Source: Candidatus Kaiserbacteria bacterium RIFCSPLOWO2_01_FULL_55_19
GTDB lineage: Bacteria > Patescibacteriota > Minisyncoccia > Phycocordibacterales > Phycocordibacteraceae
NCBI GenBank assembly: GCA_001781715.1
Contig: MFMD01000001.1
Coordinates: 644 to 13,854 of the forward strand
Direction: 5' to 3'
Length of the DNA stretch: 13,211 nt
Numbering within the stretch: the first letter of the stretch is position 1; each line of letters opens with the position of its first letter. Under the pieces are notes generated by a model, which was not told where the DNA came from, ran no database searches, and saw nothing but the letters and a program-made list of their open reading frames with translations. Shown piece after piece: positions 1 to 5,575 of this stretch. The translations under genes and the position numbers were made by a program.

Positions 1-1014
1 TTTCTTCGCGAGCGCATCTGCTTCGCTCTCATCGTTTGTTATAAAAAGTTGGAATGCGTCCCGTGCCTCTCCGAGACGGCTCGCCGCGTTCACCCGTGGC
101 GCAATCATAAAGCCGACATCGTCTTCAGTAATCCGTCTCTGCTCCACGCGCATTCCGCGAAGGAGCTTCTGGAGCCCGATTCTCGGCGACTTACGCATCA
201 CGAGGAGCCCGTAGATCGCGAGGACGCGATTTTCATCCACGAGCGGGACCATATCCGCGATGGTTGCGAGCCCCACCATATCCAGAAGCCACTTCTCCCA
301 CCCCTCCGGCACCTTCTCGCGAAGTCTCGGCTCTACCGCGAGGGTGGCGCAGATGAGCTTCCACGCGACACCCGAGCCACAGAGCCCGCGGAAGGGATAG
401 GTCTCGTCTTCCCGTGCGTTTGGATTCAGGATTGCGAATGCGGGAGGCAACAGCGGCCCTTCGACTTCGCTCAGGGCAGGCAGATGGTGGTCAGTGACGA
501 TGACCTCCATCCCGAGCTCGTTTGCGCGCACAATTGCTACGACATCCGTGATACCCGAGTCCACCGTCACGATAAGCGTCACGCCGTCTTTTGCGAGCGA
601 CTCAATGCCGGCAATATTCATCCCATACCCCTCTTCGTGCCGATGCGGAATATAATTGACGAAATTCGCCCCCGCTTTCTGCAAGAAGTCGTGCATCAGT
701 ACCGCGCCCGGAATGCCGTCGCAGTCGTAGTCGCTCCACACTGCGATTTTTTCTCCGCTCACCATCGCATCCGCGAATCGCCGCGCGGCCTTTCGCATAT
801 CCGTCATCAAGAATGGGTCGTGGAGATGCGTGTCGTAGGAAGGGTTGAGGAATTTCTCCGCATCTTCTTGGGTCAGGATTCCGCGGCGCGAGAGAAGCGC
901 CGAGGTGAGGTCGTCGTAGGCGCGCAGTTCTTCGCGCGCAGTCTCGTGGAGGGGGTCGTGGAGCGGGAACATACAGAGGTTGTAGGGAGTAGGTGGTAGG
1001 TTGTAGTATGACAT
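1..1014 (-). CDS. recJ: single-stranded-DNA exonuclease RecJ (N-terminal part, runs off left edge)
   Basis: RecJ degrades single-stranded DNA 5' to 3' in recombination and repair; it is a DHH-family phosphoesterase using two metal ions. The first 338 codons are present. Visible motifs: D-Y-D-C-D-G at residues 95-100 (DHH motif I), T-V-D-S-G near 150 (motif II), T-D-H-H with D175-H176-H177 (motif III), a G-x-G-V-A-W-K segment, A-D-M-V-P-L, and N-A-A-S-R-L-G (RecJ usually has N-A-A-G-R-L-G). The C-terminal DHHA1 and OB parts lie beyond the window; complete RecJ is usually about 560-580 residues. Residues about 179-187 (P-A-L-S-E-V-E-G-P) are encoded by a palindromic repeat inserted just after motif III. 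The start is uncertain: ATG at 1014 gives an N-terminus rich in Y, N, P and T translated from a low-complexity tract, while ATG at 972 (M15) would avoid it; neither has a Shine-Dalgarno sequence. Transcribed divergently from the HIT gene. Confidence 0.95.
   Translation of the reverse strand, partial: MSYYNLPPTPYNLCMFPLHDPLHETAREELRAYDDLTSALLSRRGILTQEDAEKFLNPSYDTHLHDPFLMTDMRKAARRFADAMVSGEKIAVWSDYDCDGIPGAVLMHDFLQKAGANFVNYIPHRHEEGYGMNIAGIESLAKDGVTLIVTVDSGITDVVAIVRANELGMEVIVTDHHLPALSEVEGPLLPPAFAILNPNAREDETYPFRGLCGSGVAWKLICATLAVEPRLREKVPEGWEKWLLDMVGLATIADMVPLVDENRVLAIYGLLVMRKSPRIGLQKLLRGMRVEQRRITEDDVGFMIAPRVNAASRLGEARDAFQLFITNDESEADALAKK
456..477. repeat. palindromic repeat element inside recJ (translates as LSEVEG on the coding strand)
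   Basis: The 22 bp read GCCCT, a 12-base centre TCGACTTCGCTC, then AGGGC, so the ends are perfect inverted arms. On the recJ coding strand the core is CCCTGAGCGAAGTCGAAGGG, read as A-L-S-E-V-E-G; on the plus strand it reads P-F-D-F-A-Q-G. From memory this CCCTGAGC-type/GTCGAAGGG palindrome occurs in large numbers, mostly between genes, in environmental bacterial genomes including CPR; I cannot verify that here. It sits in frame directly after the catalytic D-H-H of RecJ, where no such peptide is expected in the family. Confidence 0.75.
980..1009 (+). promoter_or_regulatory. possible promoter of the HIT gene
   Basis: TTGTAG (980-985), an 18-bp spacer and TAGTAT (1004-1009) resemble -35 and -10 boxes. 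Only 8 bp separate the -10 box from the HIT ATG, so a transcript would begin at or next to the start codon. It lies inside the low-complexity tract, which makes chance matches more likely. Confidence 0.25.
980..1010. repeat. low-complexity GTAGG-type repeat at the recJ/HIT junction
   Basis: The plus strand is built from short units of the form TTGTAGG, GAGTAGG, TGGTAGG and TTGTAG, almost free of C. It covers the 5' end of recJ if that gene starts at 1014 (codons 2-11, rich in Y, N, L, P and T) and reaches to within 7 bp of the HIT start codon. A similar tract (GTAGGAGCAG/GCAGGAGCAG units) lies before tpiA at 3588-3670, so this may be a recurrent junction repeat in this genome. Confidence 0.5.
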
Positions 1015-1017
1015 GCA

Positions 1018-1350
1018 ATGAAAGATTGCATATTCTGCAAGATAATTGCAGGCGAGGTCCCAAGTGAGAAGGCGCATCACGAGGACGAGAGAATAGTCTC
1101 TTTCCCTGATGCGCACCCGGTACAGCCGGGTCACACGCTTGTCGTCCCCGCGAAGCACTATCAATGGTTCTGGGAATTGCCGGATGACCTCGCCAATGAT
1201 TTATTCAAAGTCGCACGCACACTCGCGCGCTCGCTGAAGGAAAAGACGGGGGCCGACTACATCCAGCTCTCTATCGTGGGGAAGGATGTACCGCATGTGC
1301 ACCTACATCTCATCCCGCGTTTTACGAAAGACAATCCGCCCGCGGTGTAA
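1018..1350 (+). CDS. HIT family (histidine triad) nucleotide hydrolase/transferase
   Basis: A 110-residue histidine-triad protein. The HIT motif is V-P-H-V-H-L-H-L-I-P at residues 91-100, with the triad H93, H95 and H97; the last of these is the usual nucleophile. The N-terminus D-C-I-F-C-K-I-I has C4 and C7, half of the zinc site often seen in Hint-type proteins. The G-H-T-L-V-V-P-A-K-H segment at 38-47 is also typical. The family hydrolyses purine nucleoside phosphoramidates or dinucleoside polyphosphates; the substrate cannot be told from the sequence. The usual A-G-Q before the triad is replaced by I-V-G-K-D. The ATG is only 3 bp from the recJ start on the other strand, with no Shine-Dalgarno sequence. 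The gene ends convergently towards a hairpin at 1360-1387. Confidence 0.93.
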   Translation: MKDCIFCKIIAGEVPSEKAHHEDERIVSFPDAHPVQPGHTLVVPAKHYQWFWELPDDLANDLFKVARTLARSLKEKTGADYIQLSIVGKDVPHVHLHLIPRFTKDNPPAV

Positions 1351-1351
1351 C

Positions 1352-1387
1352 AAATATAAAACGTCGGCGCCTCCCGGTACCGACGTT
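1352..1387 (-). terminator. rho-independent terminator of the small membrane protein gene
   Basis: On the minus strand an 8-bp perfect stem (AACGTCGG / CCGACGTT, 1387-1380 with 1367-1360) encloses a 12-base loop and is followed by TTATATTT (1359-1352). It starts 17 bp after the TAG stop at 1405. In the plus direction no T-run follows, so it should not act for the HIT gene. Confidence 0.75.
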
Positions 1388-1404
1388 CGTGTGGTCCCTG
1401 TGGT

Positions 1405-1626
1405 CTACTCCCTCTCCACCCTTCTCTCCACCGCTTCGTGGATGCCATTCTGGAGGGCATCCGCGAAAAAGAGGATGAGAGGAATGAAGTAATACTTCAT
1501 TACGAGCGCGAGGAGCATGAGCCCGATGATGAGGACAGCAGCCCAGATTTTCCCCACACCGAGATACCCGAGGGCGAAGGCAAGACCGATTACCCCGACG
1601 ATTAGCCAGAAACAGAACTTGCTCAT
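1405..1626 (-). CDS. small hydrophobic membrane protein, unknown function
   Basis: I do not recognise this family. The 73-residue product has two long hydrophobic segments (about residues 4-24 and 26-42) and a third, Y-Y-F-I-P-L-I-L-F-F-A (about 44-54), followed by a charged tail ending E-R-R-V-E-R-E. It should be an inner-membrane protein with two or three passes. The start at 1626 is set by a strong GGGAGG ribosome binding site 6 bp upstream; an in-frame upstream ATG at 1653 would add nine residues but lies before that site. The gene follows pgk by 52 bp on the same strand, yet it has its own likely promoter at the pgk end and its own terminator, so it can be an independent one-gene unit. 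Confidence 0.75.
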   Translation of the reverse strand: MSKFCFWLIVGVIGLAFALGYLGVGKIWAAVLIIGLMLLALVMKYYFIPLILFFADALQNGIHEAVERRVERE

Positions 1627-1632
1627 GTCCAA

Positions 1633-1638
1633 CCTCCC
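1633..1638 (-). promoter_or_regulatory. strong Shine-Dalgarno site GGGAGG
   Basis: GGGAGG on the minus strand ends 6 bases before the ATG at 1626. It fixes the start of the small membrane protein and is the only good Shine-Dalgarno sequence at correct spacing that I find in the window. Confidence 0.8.
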
Positions 1639-1669
1639 GTTTAAGCAGCCCACGCCGCTCCTAGGAAGT

Positions 1670-1698
1670 ATTTAATACTCAAATACCCGATTTGTCAA
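1670..1698 (-). promoter_or_regulatory. promoter of the small membrane protein gene
   Basis: A consensus TTGACA (1698-1693) lies inside the last codons of pgk. After 17 bp follows TTAAAT (1675-1670), four of six bases matching TATAAT. Transcription would start near 1663, giving a leader of about 37 nt that contains the GGGAGG site. Confidence 0.5.
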
Positions 1699-2833
1699 AG
1701 GCCTGCAGACCGGGGAGTGTGCCCTTCGCGAGGAAGTCGAGCATCGCGCCCCCGCCCGTGGAGACGAATGAGAACCGTGGTACGAGGTCAAGTCGTGCGA
1801 TAGAGGCGACGGTATCGCCGCCACCGACGATTGAGTGCGCGCGCGAGGCGGCGACCGCGCGCGCGAATGCGTCGGTTGCATCCGCAAACCCGTCCTCATA
1901 TCTTCCGAGCGGGCCATTCCAGAGAATGGTCTTTGCCTTATGGGCGAGTCCCGCGAGGAGCCCAGCAGTCTCGGGTCCCTGGTCTTGTATCGCTTCGTCG
2001 GGGCGTACGTCGCCAAAGGACGCGGTGCGCGATTTACTCCGCATCTTCCCCACGAGGCGCGCAGGGACGACTACCGAGTCAATCGGCAGGACGAGCTTCG
2101 GATTCGCGAGCAGACGCTTAACGAGACGCGCGTCGGTACCCGATATGAGCGACCGTCCCACCTCCTGCCCCGCTCCTTTGAGGAAGTCGTTCGCGAGCGC
2201 CCCGCCGACAAAGACATGGTCATATCTCTGGAGCAAGGTCATCAGGACCGCCTCTTTCGTGCTAAATTTCGCCCCGCCGATGACGGCGAGTGATGGATGC
2301 ACGGGCGTAAGTGCGCGTGAGAGCTCGCGAACCTCTTCTTCAAGGAGAAGTCCTGCGTAGGAGGGGAGGTAGTTCGGTACACCGATGATAGACGCGTGCC
2401 CGCGGTGGCAGGTATCAAACGAATCTTGGACAAAGACATCGGCAAGTCCGGCGAGCTCGCGTGCAAAGGAGGGGTCGTTCTTCTTCTCGCCGGCGTTCCG
2501 CCGGAGATTCTCTAATATAAGGATGTGCCCCGGTAGAAGTGCGCGGACAGCGGCGCGCGCCCCTTCCCCGATAGTGGTCGGGCAGAACGAGACATTCTTG
2601 ATGAGTTTCCCAAATGCGGACGCGACGGGCGCGAGCGATTCGGTCCCCTGCTCGCCAAGGTGGCTTATAAGCACGACGCGCGCCCCGCGCTCACAGAGGT
2701 ACCGAATTGTGGGGAGCGCTCGCTCAAGGCGGTAGTCATTCGCGATACTGCCGTTTGCAAAAGGAACATTAAGAGAGGTGCGCACCAATATCGGAATGTT
2801 GGTGAAAACCGGTATGTCGCGAATACTCCGCAT
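1679..2833 (-). CDS. pgk: phosphoglycerate kinase (divergent)
   Basis: PGK transfers phosphate from 1,3-bisphosphoglycerate to ADP in lower glycolysis. The 384-residue product has the family landmarks: L-V-R-T-S-L-N-V-P (16-24), A-L-P-T-I-R-Y (39-45) preceded by R35, S-H-L-G (57-60), L-E-N-L-R, F-V-Q-D-S-F-D-T-C-H-R-G-H-A-S, V-I-G-G-A-K-F-S-T-K, L-W-N-G-P-L-G, G-G-G-D-T and S-T-G-G-G-A-M-L-D-F-L. The usual V-R-x-D-x-N-V-P aspartate is S20, and the usual arginine of S-H-L-G-R is E61. In yeast PGK those two residues (D23, R65) bind 3-phosphoglycerate. The lysines of G-G-A-K-x-S-x-K and the H-R-x-H motif are kept. I chose ATG at 2833, whose M-R-S-I-R-D-I fits family N-termini; TTG at 2845 would overlap tpiA by 8 bp. 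Lies 4 bp after tpiA, so co-transcribed with it. Confidence 0.93.
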   Translation of the reverse strand: MRSIRDIPVFTNIPILVRTSLNVPFANGSIANDYRLERALPTIRYLCERGARVVLISHLGEQGTESLAPVASAFGKLIKNVSFCPTTIGEGARAAVRALLPGHILILENLRRNAGEKKNDPSFARELAGLADVFVQDSFDTCHRGHASIIGVPNYLPSYAGLLLEEEVRELSRALTPVHPSLAVIGGAKFSTKEAVLMTLLQRYDHVFVGGALANDFLKGAGQEVGRSLISGTDARLVKRLLANPKLVLPIDSVVVPARLVGKMRSKSRTASFGDVRPDEAIQDQGPETAGLLAGLAHKAKTILWNGPLGRYEDGFADATDAFARAVAASRAHSIVGGGDTVASIARLDLVPRFSFVSTGGGAMLDFLAKGTLPGLQAFDKSGI

Positions 2834-2837
2834 GCGG

Positions 2838-3587
2838 TCAGACAAGCTGTTTCACCACCAGTGAGAAGATATGCGGGTCGGTTGATGCGTGCCCGACCAA
2901 GAGACCGTCAACCCGCGAGCCCGCGACAAGCGCGCGTGCGTTGTCCGGCTCAACGGCTCCGCCGTAGAGCACAAGCGAACGGTTAGAATTCTTCCCCGGC
3001 AGGAGTTCGGCGAGCACCTTATGAATATAGAGCGCCATCTCGGCAAGATCGTTCGGCAGAATCGCAAATGATGCCGCTTTGCCGATCGCCCACAAGGGTT
3101 CGTACGCGACAATTATTTTTGCGCGCCCTTTGGGAGAGAGCATCCTTAGCGCGGTAGTCAGTTGTTCGCGCACAATGACGAGATACCGGCCTTCATTGTC
3201 GCGTTCGCGTTCGCCGACACAGAGGATGGGAGTGAGGTCATGAGCAAGCGCGCGCTCAAGCTTCTCCGCGATAATAGTGTCCGTGTCCCCTACCGCCCTT
3301 CGCTCCGAGTGACCAATAATCGCATAGGTCGCACCGGCGGCGGCAAGCGCGCCCACCGTTATCTCGCCCGTCTGTGCCCCGCCTGTTGAGAGCGAAACAT
3401 CCTGCGCGGCAAAGGCGACATCCGAGGTGTTGTTTTTCGCGAGCGCGCCAAGCAGGGGCGCCGACGGTGCGAGAACGATGGCGCACTTCGTCGTTCTTGC
3501 GAGCCGTTTGCTTACGGCAAAGAGCTTCTTCGCCTTTGCGAGGTCGTCTATATATGCCTTCCAGTTGGCAACAATGAGCATACACAT
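2838..3587 (-). CDS. tpiA: triosephosphate isomerase
   Basis: Interconverts dihydroxyacetone phosphate and glyceraldehyde 3-phosphate. The 249-residue product has the usual length and the catalytic residues: N8 and K10 (V-A-N-W-K), H93 (I-I-G-H-S-E-R-R) and E163 (A-Y-E-P-L-W-A-I-G). Other landmarks are L-C-V-G-E near 122 and the phosphate-binding Y-G-G-A-V-E-P-D-N-A near 208-216. Two parts differ from the textbook enzyme: the loop-6 lid after W-A-I-G reads K-A-A-S-F-A-I instead of T-G-K-T-A, and the last phosphate loop is V-G-H-A-S instead of V-G-G-A-S. ATG at 3587 (M-C-M-L-I-V-A-N-W-K) is chosen; ATG at 3581 is equally possible. An in-frame start further upstream (3647) would translate the junction repeat and is unlikely. 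First gene of tpiA-pgk; glyceraldehyde-3-phosphate dehydrogenase is not in the window. Confidence 0.95.
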   Translation of the reverse strand: MCMLIVANWKAYIDDLAKAKKLFAVSKRLARTTKCAIVLAPSAPLLGALAKNNTSDVAFAAQDVSLSTGGAQTGEITVGALAAAGATYAIIGHSERRAVGDTDTIIAEKLERALAHDLTPILCVGERERDNEGRYLVIVREQLTTALRMLSPKGRAKIIVAYEPLWAIGKAASFAILPNDLAEMALYIHKVLAELLPGKNSNRSLVLYGGAVEPDNARALVAGSRVDGLLVGHASTDPHIFSLVVKQLV

Positions 3588-3667
3588 ATAGTAGCAGGCG
3601 GCAGGAGCAGTGGGCAGTAGACCCGAACTGCATTCCTCTTCCTGCAACCTGCTCCTGCGTACTGCTC
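3588..3667. repeat. low-complexity spacer with inverted GCAGGAGCAG repeats between the pilus operon and tpiA
   Basis: This 80-bp spacer is made of GTAG/GCAG/GGAG units. GCAGGAGCAG at 3601-3610 is matched by its inverse CTGCTCCTGC at 3649-3658, giving a 10-bp perfect stem with a 38-base loop. Further inverted pieces flank it: AGTAGCAGG at 3591-3599 against variants such as CTGCTCCTAC at 3663-3672. No T-run follows on either strand, so I do not call it a terminator. It may still form structure separating the pilus mRNA from tpiA. Confidence 0.6.
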
Positions 3668-5002
3668 CTACCTCGTGATGGAGTAGGTACCCGGAATGAA
3701 GGTCCAGCTGCCACCTGGTCCCGAATCGAATACTACGCTCGCAAGGCCGGTATCATATTTTATATTAGCTGAATTTTTCAAATATATTTTATACGCAGTA
3801 ACCTCTTTCAAGGAAATACTGTTTTCTAGCTCGATAAATCCGTGTGCTGCGTACGCAACCATCGCCGAAACGCTGTTCTCTAATTCGATTGCTCCTACCC
3901 CTCCCCCATTCTCAGCGCTATTGTTCTGAGAAACGAGCAGGATGAATGAGCCGGTCGTTCCTGAATTTTGGAATGATGCGGTATTTTTTATAGATATTTT
4001 GCTACTCGTGAGTTTGTTCGAGGGGTTATCCGCAATAATCGCTACTGTCTCGGAACCCAAGGACGGAGCCATTTTTACGACAGCAGAATTTTGAATGATG
4101 ATATTTCCAGTGACCCATATGTGTCCGTATAGAGTCACGATAGCTGTGCCGCTGATGTTCATATCGCAAGGAATTTTCACAGGACCAAGACTCACGCTGC
4201 CGGACGAGATGCTATAGGAGCCGCTTGTACATGTTGCGGTTCCGCCTGCGGCAGCAAGAGTTTCCCATTCTCCGATTTGCGTGTCCGAGATCGGTAGCGA
4301 TGTCGTGGCCTGGTCGGGACTGTTCGGGTACGAGGTGCCGCTCACTGTGGTGTTTATCTTACTTGTGTCGTAGTAGGCATTCTTATCGATAATGGTGCTT
4401 CTGGAGGCATTTCCGATGGTATGAGCATATACTGAACTGGTCGCGTGGATGCCATATACCAACCCATCTGGTCCCGCAGAAACGACGTCACCATATATAT
4501 AGTTCTGGCTGCTGCCGATGACGGATCCGCCCGAGTATACATTGCCGGTTATGGAGGAGGTGTTATCAAGCGTGAATCCTCCCTGCCCCGCCTGCACGCC
4601 ATAATGGAATGAGACAACATCACTCGTAAGGCCAATTTTGACCTTTATAGTTCTTGTTGCAATGGGGTTTTGACTATTGGGTACCGTACCTATTGCAGTA
4701 ACGAGTTTCGTGTTCGAATCAACACTTGAAACAGTTATGCTAAACATCCCATTAGTAAACGAGGTATTGGTTTCTCCACTGTACGAAGGATTCTGATTCA
4801 GTTGGTACGCCGCCTTATCTATGGCTGCTTCGGCAAGGGCGAGCGCCTGCGCACTCGCAACATTGACGCGCGCCCCGCGCGCCCCGATTGTCACGAAATT
4901 CAGATAGGAAGTGCCCACTGCGAAGAATATGCCGAGGAAGATGAGTGACAGGACCAACACATATCCTCGTTTGCCTTGGCGTGCCGGAGTGAGTGGGGAC
5001 AT
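3668..5002 (-). CDS. PilX/GspK-like pilus-associated protein with a predicted beta-solenoid body
   Basis: A 444-residue protein. Residues 11-40 are one hydrophobic helix starting K-R-G-Y-V-L-V-L-S-L-I-F, followed by A-Q-A-L-A-L-A-E-A-A-I-D-K-A-A (51-65). That pattern is typical of PilX N-terminal domains. Like GspK/PilX proteins it lacks the glutamate at +5 of ordinary pilins. The body is rich in S, T, N, G and V and contains recurrent strand-turn units: I-I-I-Q-N-S-A-V-V-K, I-S-I-K-N-T-A-S-F, I-E-L-E-N-S-V-S-A-M, I-E-L-E-N-S-I-S-L-K, I-Y-L-K-N-S-A-N-I-K. The last three are spaced about 17-18 residues apart, as in a right-handed beta-helix. C259 and C279 could form a disulfide. It ends G-G-S-W-T-F-I-P-G-T-Y-S-I-T-R. 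Last of the five-gene pilus operon, 3 bp after the previous gene. Its 3' half is clearly lower in GC than its neighbours. Probably surface-exposed, perhaps at the pilus tip; binding target unknown. Confidence 0.75.
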   Translation of the reverse strand: MSPLTPARQGKRGYVLVLSLIFLGIFFAVGTSYLNFVTIGARGARVNVASAQALALAEAAIDKAAYQLNQNPSYSGETNTSFTNGMFSITVSSVDSNTKLVTAIGTVPNSQNPIATRTIKVKIGLTSDVVSFHYGVQAGQGGFTLDNTSSITGNVYSGGSVIGSSQNYIYGDVVSAGPDGLVYGIHATSSVYAHTIGNASRSTIIDKNAYYDTSKINTTVSGTSYPNSPDQATTSLPISDTQIGEWETLAAAGGTATCTSGSYSISSGSVSLGPVKIPCDMNISGTAIVTLYGHIWVTGNIIIQNSAVVKMAPSLGSETVAIIADNPSNKLTSSKISIKNTASFQNSGTTGSFILLVSQNNSAENGGGVGAIELENSVSAMVAYAAHGFIELENSISLKEVTAYKIYLKNSANIKYDTGLASVVFDSGPGGSWTFIPGTYSITR

Positions 5003-5005
5003 AGA

Positions 5006-5575
5006 TTATTGGTGATTACGCAGACGAATCTGCTGGGATAAGTGGTTGGTCACAACCTCTTCTTTCACTTGTGCTTGCGTTTGTATATCGACGGTGATGG
5101 TGCGCACTTGAACAAAATCAGCATCATCATATGCGAACGAGAACGCGCTCAGCGTCGAACTCAACAGTACGGTGCCGGCAACGCGCGCACTTGTAGCGTC
5201 TTTCTCAAGGAGGCGGTATGCATTGGTTCCCACCGCGTAGAACGCGACATAGTCGTGCGCATTTGTGATGACATTTCCCGAACCATCAATAGACGGAAGC
5301 TCAAGAACAAGCGAAGTTGCCGTTGAGGTATAGGTTGTACCAGAAAAGGAGTGTGTCTCTAGTACGGCATTTGCTGGGAGCGCGAGCGACTCTATTTCGC
5401 GCAGCAGAGTGCTTGCCGAAGCATAGGATTGAGACGAGATCTTCCCGTACGACGAAGCCTTGTTGAAGGTATAGAGCAAGAAAGTGAGCGCAACAACGAT
5501 GCTCGCACTAAGTGCAATAACAATGACGGTTTCAATAAGCGTGAACGCGGACTGTCTTTGGGGAAGGAACATCAT
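5006..5575 (-). CDS. type IV prepilin-like minor pilin, PilW/GspJ type
   Basis: The 189-residue product has a class III (prepilin) signal: Q-R-Q-S-A, then F-T-L-I-E-T-V-I-V-I-A-L and a hydrophobic stretch to about residue 35. The glutamate at +5 needed for pilus assembly is present. The residue before the cleavage point is A10, where glycine is usual; alanine is known to be tolerated by some prepilin peptidases, but processing may be slower. The body reads like a PilW/PilJ/GspJ minor pilin: S-Q-S-Y-A-S-A-S-T-L-L-R-E-I-E-S-L near 48-64, strand-rich middle, and L-S-S-T-L-S-A-F-S-F-A-Y-D-D later. The start overlaps the stop of the upstream prepilin gene by 4 bp (ATGA), suggesting translational coupling. 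A second ATG directly follows the first. Second of three pilin-like genes in I-J-K order. Confidence 0.85.
   Translation of the reverse strand: MMFLPQRQSAFTLIETVIVIALSASIVVALTFLLYTFNKASSYGKISSQSYASASTLLREIESLALPANAVLETHSFSGTTYTSTATSLVLELPSIDGSGNVITNAHDYVAFYAVGTNAYRLLEKDATSARVAGTVLLSSTLSAFSFAYDDADFVQVRTITVDIQTQAQVKEEVVTNHLSQQIRLRNHQ

Noticed and set aside
49..999. A 316-codon plus-strand open frame opposite recJ.
   Set aside because: The minus strand encodes RecJ with clear DHH motifs throughout; this frame is open because of the codon bias of the gene beneath it and has no recognisable domain.
602..1063. A 153-codon minus-strand frame overlapping the recJ start.
   Set aside because: Out of frame with the RecJ motifs, rich in R and P as expected for a shifted frame of high-GC coding DNA.
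1692..2360. A 222-codon plus-strand frame opposite pgk.
   Set aside because: Antisense shadow; S/R/P-rich with no domain, while pgk motifs cover the same bases.
2834..2845. TTG start for pgk at 2845.
   Set aside because: ATG at 2833 gives the family-like M-R-S-I-R-D-I start and a clean 4-bp gap after tpiA.
3588..3647. Upstream start for tpiA adding 20 residues (M-Q-E-E-E-C-S-S...).
   Set aside because: The added part is encoded by the low-complexity spacer, while the isomerase fold begins at L-I-V-A-N-W-K.
3601..3658. The GCAGGAGCAG inverted pair as a rho-independent terminator for the pilus operon.
   Set aside because: The loop is 38 bases and no T-run follows on the minus strand.
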